This document shows, in pieces, positions 31,937-43,076 of a stretch of DNA of 64,000 nucleotides. The notes beneath the pieces are model-generated. The model made no database searches. It was not told where the DNA came from and saw nothing but the letters and a program-made list of their open reading frames with translations. Within the stretch, counting starts at the first letter, position 1; every line of letters begins with the position of its first letter. The stretch lies in the NCBI GenBank assembly GCA_947561395.2, contig OX387190.1, positions 29,320,858 through 29,384,857 of the forward strand, given 5' to 3'. The translations under genes were made by a program, and so were the position numbers. The DNA comes from Buxus sempervirens. Its lineage: Eukaryota; Streptophyta; Magnoliopsida; Buxales; Buxaceae.

Positions 31937-32697
31937 TAAGCTTTAAAAGAATTAATCGTACTTTACCAAACATCAAACCTAAACATTTTAGGGTTAGTTC
32001 CTATTTGGTTTATACAAAGAAACCTAAACCCTAATATTTATAAGCTTTAAAAGATTCGGTTTCTTCTGTTATGTTCGATTTTTGTCAAATCCAACCTGTT
32101 GCTATCCCTGTTTGTAACTGCCCCTTTCTTTGTTTAAGATATTTTCAGATCTTTTAAGAATCTTGCGGAACCAGTGACACCATGCCACGAGTTGAACCGA
32201 ACCTTACGTACGTGTTAGATTCTCAGTCAGTTTACTCAGAATTACGAAAATGCCACTCGACAACCTAACCGTTGCCGACATGACAGCGAATGCCCCACGC
32301 AGGAGCCACTAATGCAAACGACTACCGACAGACAACCGGCCGAAGCAGTTAAAGCCGCAACACGGGCGTTTTCAACGCATTTACTCAGCGTTCACGCTAA
32401 GCCGTTTACGTGTTCTTAATTAGTCCGGAAAAACACGTGGCAAATTCTAATCGGTTTGCTTCCTATATTATTGTAATTAGATTATGAAGACTTCTACATT
32501 TCATCTTCGTTGGAACTTGGGAGGACTTGAACCTGCGTTGCAAATTCTTGCGTCCATCTCGGCTTGCTTCGATTTCTTTTCTCGAAAGAGAGATTCTGAG
32601 GAGAAATCTGGATTCGTTGTTTTTCCAGGCGGCAAAATTGTTGTAGTTAATGCGACAGGTACGCGTCTCAATGCGTGGGAGAGTCGTCGGGCCGAAG
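31937..32697. other. End of flank repeat and upstream region of choline kinase
   Basis: 31937-32160 continues the flank repeat (matching 23060-23330). From 32170 the sequence is unique and less AT-rich. It includes the presumed choline kinase promoter. ORFs at 32463-32798 and 32484-32720 overlap on opposite strands and have no recognised similarity. Confidence 0.5.
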
Positions 32698-32705
32698 CTA
32701 TAAAT
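32698..32705 (+). promoter_or_regulatory. Possible TATA box of choline kinase
   Basis: CTATAAAT lies upstream of the conserved 5' UTR exon (about 32775-32896). That exon ends at a GTATGT donor, and a 5' UTR intron runs to about 33560, just before the coding start. Position is plausible but the transcription start is not known. Confidence 0.35.
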
Positions 32706-33589
32706 GTGAGATTCTGCTAGCGAGGATTCTTCATGCAAAACAGAGTGGAAGGGTTTTTTTCTGTTGTAAACGAACGTTGGGGTGGGGTTTTTAAGCACTC
32801 GGTGTTTTCTTTACAGTGTTTGCAGATATTGGTGATTGCTTCTTCGCTTTTTCCATTTTCTTGAGCCTCTCGGGAGTTCAAAGATCGACTTTGGGGTATG
32901 TGGATTAATTATTTCTCCCCTTTTCCTTTTTCAATCTTTAGAATTTCTTACGGGTTGCTTTGTTGAAATTGGACGGAGTCTGGCGACAATTTGGATGGTT
33001 TAGAAGACTTTGCTCTTTGTGGTGTTTTTGTGGGGTTTCTCATCTTGATGTTTGATTGTTCTTTGTTTATTTCGAATTGGGGGTGTTATTTTGACTTAAA
33101 TGTGTTTTCTATACCGCAACTTGTCGGGTTGTGTCTATATTTAAGCTGTGATTGGTTGTTTTGTTTAGAATCTTGTAAATACCTTTCTTGTTTGTTTAAG
33201 ATCTCAGCAGCGTCTTTTATTCTTTTCAAACAGCTTGATGTTGAATTTGATTTTTGCGTTCTGATTTTTTATTGTATAAAGCAGCACTAGCAAAGGTTGA
33301 AATCTAAAGGACATCTAAAGAAAAGAAAAACTGAATAAATAAATATAAAGAAGCATTCAATCAAGGAATCGCTTTTCTAGTTTTATTTTTAGAAGAAATG
33401 TTAAAATGATTTCAGCCCTTGAATGTGTCTCTGAAAGAGTATGTAATTGAAAGAATCTCATTCTCTTTATCATTTTTCCAGGTCAAGGGCTCTATATAGT
33501 GTCGCCGATTTTGGTTTGAAGAGATATTGGGTTCTTGAATTAAGAGTGTGATTGGTTTTAGGTTAAGGAGGAATTCTTGCCAATTTTTG

Positions 33590-36500
33590 ATGGCTGTAAA
33601 GGATGAGAAGGTCGTGAATGGAAGTGATGGTCGTCTTTCAGGAGAAGTCAACAAGATTCTGCTATCTTTGGCATCCAGCTGGGGCGATGTCGATGATTTA
33701 AGTGCATTGCAGGTGATCCCACTTAAGGGTGCAATGACAAATGAGATTTACCAAATAAACTGGCCCATGAAGACTGGGGATATCCCCAGAAAGGTTCTGG
33801 TTCGGATTTATGGTGAAGGTGTTGAGATTTTCTTTGACCGTGACGATGAAATTCAAACATTTGAGTGCATGTCAAAGCATGGGCAAGGGCCTCAGCTTCT
33901 TTATCGGTTCCCAAATGGACGGGTTGAGGAGTTCATTCACGCAAGGGTATGTGAATGTTCCTTTTATTATCTTTGAAGTATTTTTTATTTTTAATAAATT
34001 TATTACTAGTTTCAGTTTCCTTTTTGATAACACAATGGAAAATTTGGGAGAGACAGAATTTTGATGTTCTATCTTTTATGTTGCTGGAAATCCTGAAATT
34101 ATTATCTTGAAAGGTTAAAAATCATCTATTACCTTCCATGGTAGTAATATATTTTACCCTTTGATAGTGATTTAGGAGAGGAGATGATTTGAACCAACTG
34201 AAAGTTTGTAACAGTTTAATGGATTAAGGTTCTTCAGACACTCTAGTACCCACGTCAACTGAAACAACTGAGAAAATTGAGCCAGCCCTCAAATTATAGC
34301 ATTCTTCCGTGAGTTTAAATCATATATAGTTTTCTTGTTCATTGAAAGCATATCTCAAGGGTTCTTTCTGTAATAACTTGATGTGAAGATGCTTTTATAA
34401 TATGTCAATGGATTTTTTTCCCTTTCTTTCTTTTCTTTGAATCCTGAGCCCATCTAAATACTAATACAGGTTGTCAGCGATTTGGCTTTTTCTCATATCA
34501 TAATCTAGAGTAACAAAGAATAAAATGACTGATGCACAGCCAGTTACAGATCTAGTTAAATGATGTTGAAAGCACTATTTAGACACTGTAAACACCTAAA
34601 AGGGATTGAATAGGTGTAATTGCGGAATTTTGTGTCTCAACCAAACGTCGAAACAAAATCTAGATGAATCATATAAACAAAATTAATTGCAGAAAATTTA
34701 AAACATAAATACAGCAATTTTGTTAACGAAGGGAAGAACTCTTCAAAGTAAAAACCCTCCGGGCTATAGGCACCACCCAAAACATCTCCACTATAAAAAG
34801 GAAGAACTTATAACCAGTGGATCAGACTAGACAATAACTCTTGTTAACTCTAACACCCTAGACTACACTGAAGAACCTCTTCAGATCAGCAAGCTTCATC
34901 AACTCCAGAACTTATAGATCCTTTCTTGTGGAGACGAACAAACCTTGTTCAACAACTGGAACTCCAGCAACGTAACCTCCAATAGAACTCTGATGGATTT
35001 CTCAGGTTACAAGAAAACAAATAATAATGGTACGCAGATCTGGACGATCAATCCTCAACCAAACCATCACACGAGAGATCCTTTTCTTCTTTAAAATCAA
35101 GACCCGAAAATCTCTACCAATCTCTCAATATCTCCAGATTTTTCTCCACTTTGTAATTCCTTTTCAAAAAGAGATAAGAAGGATATCTCTTAAAGGAGAA
35201 AAAATAGGATCTAACAAATTTGATTTTGAATTGACATTATTAACCTTATTTTGTTCATGGAAAATGCCAACATAAATAATATAAAACTAGCAGATGTGAT
35301 AAATGTTTGGAGTAAAGCTCTCAGAACTCGGCAGGAAAGGAGAAAATCAACTGGATGATATTATTTTGAAACTTATCATCCATATGTTATACCGTTAATC
35401 AAACAGTTTACATGTTTAACCATATGTTAGCTCTTTTTTCCCATCTGTATACTATTTTGAAACTTATACAGTTAATCAATTTATAATTGGCACCATTAGT
35501 TGCTTTCCTTCATGTATGGTTAATCAATTTATAATTGGCACGATTAGTTGCTTTCCTTCATGTAAAACTATTTCCTCTGTGTGTTTGTGCGTGTGAACGA
35601 TGCATTATTAAGAAAACTCTAGGTTATACCGTTATAGTGCACTTCAGTGCGGCGGTTACAAGTTAATTTTATTTGCATAATTAATGTTGTCCTTTTGCTG
35701 GTTCGGCAGAAGTTAAAAAAGAATTGCATAATTATTCTGTGGATCCAATGTTATTTTATCACATATTTAATTCTAATATTGGTCTCATTTATGCTTTCTT
35801 TTTGTGATGTCCAGACACTATCAGCAGAAGACCTGCATGACCCCGAAATATCCAATCTGATAGCTGCTAAGATGAGAGAGTTCCATGATCTTGAAATGCC
35901 TGGTTCAAAGAATATTTGCCTCTGGGACAGATTGAGGTATTAATTTGCTTTTGACTTAGTTTCTGTATGTTAAGATCCTTACCTGAGTTTAACTTTTTTT
36001 TTTCCCTTCAGAAAATGGCTTCCTCAGGCAAAAAGACTCTGCTCTACTTCTCTTAAGGATGCGAAGGCATTTTGCTTGGACACTTTGGAAGAGGAAATCG
36101 ATATTTTGGAAAAGAAATTATCACATACGGATCAAGAGATCAGGTTCTGCCACAATGATCTTCAGTATGGTAACATAATGATTGATGAAAAGACAATATC
36201 AATCACTTTAATTGTAAGTATCCTACTTCATCTATTGTTAATTATATCTATGATCTTCATAGAGAAGGTTTTTAACAAAAAAAAGAAGTCACTTCGTTTG
36301 ATTTTAGGAAATTCCTCTTTCTCAAATTCACGGATCTATGTTCTATGTAATAGATGGGGCTGCCATATGGGAAATGATTCTGCCATTTAAAATCATCAAG
36401 AAATGATTTTCATCGTGGAAGCAACAACTGGATGAGATGATGAACACACTCAACACACACATGCATGCACTCATGTGTATACCATGTCAATTTTGCATAA

Positions 36501-38805
36501 GAAATTGTCAGTTTGTAGTTATCCCCTCTCCAGCTTAGACTGTTACTCTAGCCTAAATTCGACACAAAATTCCAGGAATACAATTTTGTTTGTCCTAATG
36601 ATGGAAGCAAATTGCTTCTGTATCTCTGACCATGAGGTTTTTTCTGCTGCCACAAATTACCCCAAAAAGTGTAGGAATTAATTTGCTATTTCAAGCAAAT
36701 GCGGCATATGAGATTATTAGAATTGGAAAAAAAAAAGGATTTTTATTCTGTAGGGTCTCTGTATCCAAAATTGAAATGATCTGTTAAATTGAACTTGTAA
36801 AATGCCCACTTGACTAAATAATCTGAATTTTTCATGAAAGTTATACCTGGGCCAAAAATATGTTGACCGATGGTTGCATCCCATTGTTGATGGAAATGGA
36901 ATTTTCTACTATTGTTTGTGGCAATTTTGACCCTGTTGCATCAATTGTTTAATTTACAGTGCGGTTATAGTTGTTTCCTCTTAACCTGGATCATTTGTTA
37001 CTGGTGTTTTAGTGACTCTTCTTGATGTGATAACAAGGGGAACCACATTTAAATCATTTAAATGCTCCCTTTTTTGTAGGATTATGAGTATGCAAGCTAC
37101 AATCCTGTTGCATATGACATTGCAAATCACTTCTGTGAGATGGTGGCAAACTATCATACTGAGACACCTCATATTCTTGACTATAATAAATATCCTGGTA
37201 AGTGACTGCTTATTTCCATGTGCTATGTTATTTCCTTCTATTGTCTCCCTTTTAATGCATATAACTAAGAAACAACATGGTGCTGCTTATACTTCCGTTT
37301 TTTGGGATCCATACCATGTCTAATAAGTTTGCTGTTTTCTCCTCCTATGAAACAGGTCTGGAGGAGCAGCGAAGATTTGTTCGCACATATCTGAGTTCTT
37401 CAGGTTGGTCAATTGGTTTCCAGTTCACTATCACCCCATGCAACAGAGGATGCAGATTTATACTTGGTTTATATTTTCAACTTGTTATGACTAATATGCT
37501 CATGGAAGAGTCTGTCCCCCCATAGTTCATGGCACTGTGGGTTTGTTCTTGGCTGAGGTGTATAAGCATAAATACAGGCCTTACATTTACTTGACTAGGG
37601 GCATAATGTGTGACATAGTAATATAAATTCAAGGTGGAAATCAATAACCTTGTGTTGGTCCTGCAGGGTGACCTTACTAGGGGCATACCCATAGACCTTG
37701 AAATAGTTTTCATTCAAAGGGAAAAGATTGATCACTTCTACTGGTTCTTCAGCTGTTACCCTGGATATCTTGTATCGCCAACTATAAAACCATTAGGCAT
37801 GTGTTGTCCATTAATTTGAGAAGGATCCAAGTTTCACACTATATGATCTAGTCTGATTTTGGATATTTTATCTTTATATTCTCAGTCATGTTTCATTCTC
37901 TTTTTGCTCATTGACATTTTTAAGTTTTATCATTTTGTTAGCCATGTCACTTAGAATGGCATGCCTTATATTTAAATATTCAAATTGGAATCTGAATCTT
38001 ATGAGCATCACCAAATTCAATCCCAAAACCACTAAACCACTATATGAAGGCCGCAAGATACTGCACTTTATTTGGCTCTAGCCCTTCTGTTGTGGAATCA
38101 GACTTCAAACACCTAGATCTGGCATAAGCCCGACCCACGTACAGCCATTGGCGCTTTTCTTCGAGAATTTATATGAAATAGACCAGAAACACTCCCTAAA
38201 AGCCAGCAAAACAAATTTGTATGTGGGTTTCGTTTACCCGTATCTGAATATATGAATTACATGCTTTTTTGCTAATCAGTTGATACAATAATTATCTTTC
38301 TGTTACATCAATATTTTCCATCTTTATTTATGCAGGAAAAAAGCCAAGTGAGAGTGAAGTGGAGCAGCTGGTTCAAGATGTTGAGAAGTATACCTTGGCA
38401 AGCCATCTCCATTGGGGCTTATGGGGAATAATCTCGGTAGGTGTTTTGCTATTTGCTTTCATTGTTCCCGTAAGTACACAATCGGAGTATGAGATAACAA
38501 GAGATTTCTTCATGTATATTGGCTGAAACTTCTGTGATGAACTAATTATGGGTGACCTGCATGCATAAGAATCTATCCATTACACTTCGAGACATTGTAT
38601 TAACCGTATTTCTTTTATTGTCTTCTTTGCATGGTGTTTTGAATTAAATCCATGGTTGGATTAATCCTGTAATTGTCTGCAGGAATATGTAAATGAAATC
38701 GACTTTGATTACCTGGAATATGCAAGGCAGAGGTTTGAGCAATACTGGTTGAAGAAGCCCCTTCTCTTGGGCACTGAAGGACTTTCCCCAAATGAAAGCT
38801 TTTAA
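33590..38805 (+). CDS. Choline kinase, intact
   Basis: Seven coding exons join in frame with GT-AG introns: 33590-33946, 35815-35936, 36012-36213, 37080-37197, 37356-37403, 38336-38436 and 38683-38805, giving 356 residues, the usual plant length. The enzyme transfers phosphate from ATP to choline, the first step of the CDP-choline (Kennedy) route to phosphatidylcholine; it is cytosolic. The kinase signature [13 protein letters not shown] (His207, Asn208, Asp209) and the choline-kinase motif [18 protein letters not shown] (Asp228 onward) are complete, as is the C-terminal [11 protein letters not shown] and [14 protein letters not shown]. The ATG at 33590 matches the start seen in the pseudogene copy at 3019. 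An upstream 5' UTR intron (about 32897-33560) is conserved in the broken copy. Ethanolamine kinase is the nearest alternative; the overall sequence and the short N-terminus favour choline kinase. This is the only intact member of the local array. Confidence 0.95.
34565..35275. repeat. Possible non-autonomous retroelement fragment in intron 1 of choline kinase
   Basis: This part of the intron has a base composition and motifs (AAAACCCTCCGGGCTATAGG, CACGAGAGATCC) resembling the LTR at 29118, but it does not align closely. No ends or target repeats were found. Two short ORFs are fortuitous. Confidence 0.3.
35468..35565 (+). repeat. Tandem duplication in intron 1 of choline kinase
   Basis: A unit of about 50 bp, beginning GTTAATCAATTTATAATTGG and running to CCTTCATGTA, occurs twice with one base different. 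It lies about 250 bp before the exon 2 acceptor. Confidence 0.8.
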
Positions 38806-39344
38806 AGGTTGTCTTGTCATAGTTGCAAAGAACATAGACGGTTCTTTTGTTGCCCAAGTCTGTAAATTACATATAATTTATTGTAAAACAGTCTGCATGA
38901 ATGAGACCCTCAATGTTAACTCATGTGAAAGGATCAAGTATTGCCATATCTTTATGAATCACATACCGAGCATCTTGATTAGACCTGATTCGGAACTCTT
39001 TCATCCAACAATTGTATTAGTTTATTTTTCTTTTCCCTCTTTTCTTTTTGTGTGGGGTTGAGATTGTAAATACTTTATTAATTCGCATCATTTTCTTTTA
39101 CTTTTTAACTCTTTTCTGTGGTACCATTATTTAGAAATATAAGGATGTCCGCTTTTCATAAAAATGTCAAATGTTAAGTCTGCGAGAAGTCTATTCTGCT
39201 AAGTGCCCCACTTCAACCAAGATTGCTTATATGTGTTGATCGCTTCGTTTATGTTCCTGATTATTGTAACAAATGATTACAATTACCAAAGAAGCTTGAA
39301 AGATTACTTTCATTTCAAACATGATAGTCATCTTCAACCTTTTA

Positions 39345-39650
39345 TTTTCAGTTAGCAGTTATCCCCTTGCCCGTGCTTCGACATGCGCTCGAATGTTTGA
39401 ATTTCATCGTCACGGTCAAAGAAAATCTCAACACCTTTGCTATAAATCCGAACCAAAACCTTTCTGGGAATATAAGATCCTGTCTTCATGGCCAGATTAT
39501 TTGGTAAATCTCATTTGTCATTGCACCCTCAAGTGGAATTACCTACAACGCCGTTTGAATCATCGACATCACCCCGATTGGACGCCAAAGGTAGCAGGAT
39601 CTTCTTGACTGCTTCTCCTGGAAGACGACCATCAATTCCATTCATGTACG
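39345..39650 (-). pseudogene. Choline kinase exon 1 fragment, inverted
   Basis: On the minus strand the sequence reads NGIDGRLPGE, then a broken stretch, then [18 protein letters not shown] and [10 protein letters not shown]. It is clearly choline kinase coding exon 1 with frameshifts and stops. It lies in opposite orientation to the adjoining exon 2 fragment, so a local inversion occurred. Confidence 0.8.
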
Positions 39651-40320
39651 TTGTTTACCCTCTGTGTGTGTTTGGTGCTTCAATGCAGTGGTTACAAAGT
39701 TAATTTTATTTGTGTTAGGGGAATCACGTGCATATGCATAAGTAGTAGTTAATGTAAGATTTTTACAGGATATACACCTAATAATATAGAAATAGTCATT
39801 TGGGCTGGTAGTAGTTCTGTGTTGGATGAGAGTGTTTCACCTGGAGCCAATCAGTGGTGCTAGCGTGAAACGCACGGATGGATGTCCATGTCAAGAGGGG
39901 GCCTCACACATTCAAATTCTAACCCAGCCGGTAGTTTTACAGAACCATCGGATTTTGGCTATGGAGGAAATGTTTTCTTGTTGGATATAGGCACTTTTAT
40001 TAAGGATTTTGAAAAGGTTTATTATCACATATTTTATTCTAATATTGATCTCATTTATGATTTCTTTTTGTGATGCCCAGACACCACCAGCATAAGACCT
40101 GCCCGACCCGGAAATATCAACTCTAATTAGCTGCTAAGATGAGAGAATTCCATGATCTTGAAATGCCTGGTTCAAAGAATATTAGCCTCTGGGTCAGATA
40201 GAGGTATTAATTTGTTTTTTACTTACTTTATGTAAGTTAGTTAAGATGCTTACCTTGTTTTTTTTTTCTTCACAAAATGGCTTGCTCAGGGCCTCAGGCC
40301 AAAAGATTCCGTTAACTTAA
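39651..40320 (+). pseudogene. Choline kinase intron 1 to intron 2 fragment
   Basis: 39651-39720 matches the 3' half of intron 1 (compare 35575-35690). Exon 2 lies at about 40081-40202 and reads [20 protein letters not shown] after an early frameshift, followed by the exon 3 start (AAAATGGCTTGC) and decay at about 40310. A piece at 39830-39990 is an inverted copy of 20770-20930 inserted into the intron. Confidence 0.8.
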
Positions 40321-40829
40321 AATTGATTCAAGTTAAATGGGATTCACTTTTCAATAGGTAAATTAAAATTTTGTCAATAATTAGTTAAATTACGCAATGA
40401 TATACGTAATAATAAAATTATCAATAATGATTTATTTGGCGTTGAAAATTGTAACCATTTTTGATTAAAAAAAGTAAAACAAACTAAATGAATAATTTAA
40501 TACCAAAAATATATGTACAATTTTAATTAGCTATCATTGAGTTCACAATTCTTTTAACAGGGATAAAATATCAATAAAAATATTGGAATGGAAATTTTGA
40601 AATTAAACTTTAATAAGAAAAAAATGGGTGGCTAATCAAAAAAATTAATTCACTTACAAACACAGATTTTTAATAGGATGGTCCAATTTTTTTTATTTTT
40701 TTATTATTATTATTTTTTTGGGTAGGAAACACAGGTCAAACTAATCGCTACAACTAGTAACTTGCCTCACCCTGCCTCTAATGGTTAGGGTTTAGTATTA
40801 TCAAATTTGGGTTAGGGCGAGTTCGTGTT
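40321..40829. other. Intergenic AT-rich sequence and flank repeat remnant
   Basis: 40321-40700 is very AT-rich with no gene seen. 40770-40829 carries a diverged piece of the flank repeat (GGTTAGGGTTTAGTATT), cut by the LINE that follows. Confidence 0.5.
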
Positions 40830-41345
40830 TATCCTTACAAGCTGGGAGAGACTGCGAGGAAGTTGGAGAAAAGTAAATATTGATGGAGTCGCTAGGGGAT
40901 GCCCGGGAGTTGCAGGGATAGGTGCTGCTGTTCGAGACTCTGATGTAAGGTTACTAGGTGCTGTTGCGCTCAATATTAGGATAGAAAATGCGATCTTTGC
41001 GGAAGCTCGGACACTGGTGGAAGGCATCAAGCTTGCACTTGCTCTGAACAGCTCCAATGTCATCATAGAGAGTGATTTCAAAGTACTGGTGAATTGTATG
41101 GTTTCGGAAAACTTAGCTCCTTGGAAGATAGCACACCTTATCGAGGAAGCTAAGCATCTTTGTGGTTTGTTAGTCAATGTGAAGATTGTACGTTCTTACA
41201 GAGAAGCAAATTTTGTTGCCGACAGACTTGCCAACTTTGTTGCGGACCGCTTTTCTTGTTTCTGGTCTTCAAAATTTTCGATTAAAATCAAACAATCTGT
41301 ACTGGATGACCTACTTGGAAGAACCTTTGGTTATCAAAAAAAGCA
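40830..41345 (+). mobile_element. LINE 3' end, RNase H domain
   Basis: The frame at 40825 reads KVNIDGVARGCPGVAGIGAA, then FAEARTLVEGIKLALALN, then IIESDFKVLVNCM and SYREANFVADRLANFVADR. This is the plant RVT_3-type RNase H domain at the C-terminus of L1-like LINEs, with its Asp-Glu-Asp pattern. FVADRLAN is locally duplicated. The element is 5'-truncated and ends near TTATCAAAAAAAGC. The same open frame continues by chance to 41925, beyond the element. Confidence 0.8.
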
Positions 41346-43076
41346 AAAAAGTCTCGCTCAGTCACTTCTTATACACACGTGCAGCCCTTCTGGTTTGTTT
41401 AAATCTGTTCCCTCCTCCAACGTGCGCACCCCTTACAGGAACCCGCCTTCTTCCTTCAATCGAGTGAAGAAGGATTTCAGCGAAGAGGAGGCGAGAAAGC
41501 CAGGTACGCCGGCGACCCCCTGTTACTCCCTCTCTCTCTCTCTAACACCTGCAGGCACCACCCCCTCTTCTTCTCTCTCCTTTCGCTTGCAACCTCCTAC
41601 CCTCTCTTCCCCTTCTCCTCTCTCCCATAACTCACATCCTCCTTTTTCCCTCTATAATTTTCCAGTATTTTGTTTCCGATCAAAGTCCCGCATGATCGCC
41701 TGTGCCGTTCAGATCACCACCGGAACAGGCGAGAAAACGAAATCTCACATATTTAAGTTGCGAATTGAATGGAACGAGCGCACAAGGCGTTGGTTTCGTC
41801 TATTTCTTACTTTATTATGGTGGTATATCGAAACTGGTGCCGGTTTTTGTCGGCACGGGCGAAATTTCACCGGAACGGCTTCAGTTGCCGGTCGAGAGAG
41901 CCTCAGTAGTGAGTCATTGCAGTGATCGCACTTTGGACAGAGAGATTAGTGCTAACTGAGAGAGAAAGCAAACTCAAAATAACGAACAGTTCATTCGTGA
42001 GGAGAGTTTAAATCTCTCAAGAATTAGAAAAAGCACATTCCCTGGTCTGACTTTTAAATTCTTGTGTCACGCGTGAATTAAGCTCTAAAATTTTCACCCG
42101 TGAATCCTAATTCTTGTAAGAATTGGTCAACTAAACACCGGAATTTAAATTTATACATTCCAATTCCAATTCTCACCCCGATCCAACGTACTATTATGGG
42201 AAAAGCCCTAACTTCGTCCTTTTATGATTTTGTTTCTCAGAAACCTGAAAAGAATGAGCGAAAAACCTAGTTGATGGCGACTGGTAATTATTCATATCAC
42301 AGGATTTTATTTGTATTTTGCTCTCTCTCGCTCATTCTGAAATTTCGTTATCATCTCCATTTTATACTTCCTTTTAATAGTGAGGAACAGTTACTGTCAT
42401 GGCACAAAGGTTTGGAAATGGTGTCAGTTGGTCTCACGGGTTATTTTTACAGTTTATCAGTTGTCCATTTTTCCCGTAGAAAAAAATAATTCGACACGTA
42501 TTGTTCCAAGGATGATCTAAGATCAATTATAGTTAAGTTATTCCACTAACTTGATCACTTCCACCCTCCTTCCTCACTTTCTTCTTGTGTGTAGTTGTTG
42601 ATGTAGTTAGGGTTTGCTTTGATCTGGATTTTTCAATCTGGATGAGCTATTAGGTATCTATATCCATTAACAGCGACTCCAGTCCTTCTTTTTAGTAGTA
42701 TTAGTTTTCCTCTGTCTTAACTTTAACGTGGTAGAGAACTCTGGGAAGGCCAATTTTATGGCTGCCCCTGGTTCCAATTTTGATTTCTGGTCGGATTAGT
42801 TGATTGGAAACATTCCTCTTAATGAAGCTTTTTCTAGAATTTATCGGGATTACCCAAAACGAGTATTGTTTCCTTTAATCAAGGTATTCTGTTACTTAGG
42901 TGGACTATTTTCTCGCAATGATTTATGATTTCATTATAGCTCTGGGTAATTTCCCTCCCTGTGTGGTGAACAGCAATTGTTTGTCCATGGTCTATGGGAA
43001 CCAGTTGTGATTTGCTGGTTTCAGTTCAGTTGTTGTACGCGTAAGCCACTTTACTTGACTGCTTGATCAGGTTAGC
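41346..43076 (+). promoter_or_regulatory. Upstream region and 5' UTR of the guanylyltransferase gene
   Basis: CT-rich and GC-richer sequence from 41390 to 41700 with GAGGCGAGAAAGCCAGGTACGC suggests a 5' UTR exon with a donor near 41500. A CTCTCTCTCTCT run follows. I could not establish the exact exon structure or transcription start. The long ORF at 40825-41925 and the overlapping one at 41702-41959 are not supported as genes here. Confidence 0.4.

Noticed and set aside
40825-41925. 366-codon ORF as a host gene
   Set aside because: The first part is the end of a LINE RNase H domain; the rest is a chance extension through the upstream region of the guanylyltransferase gene.
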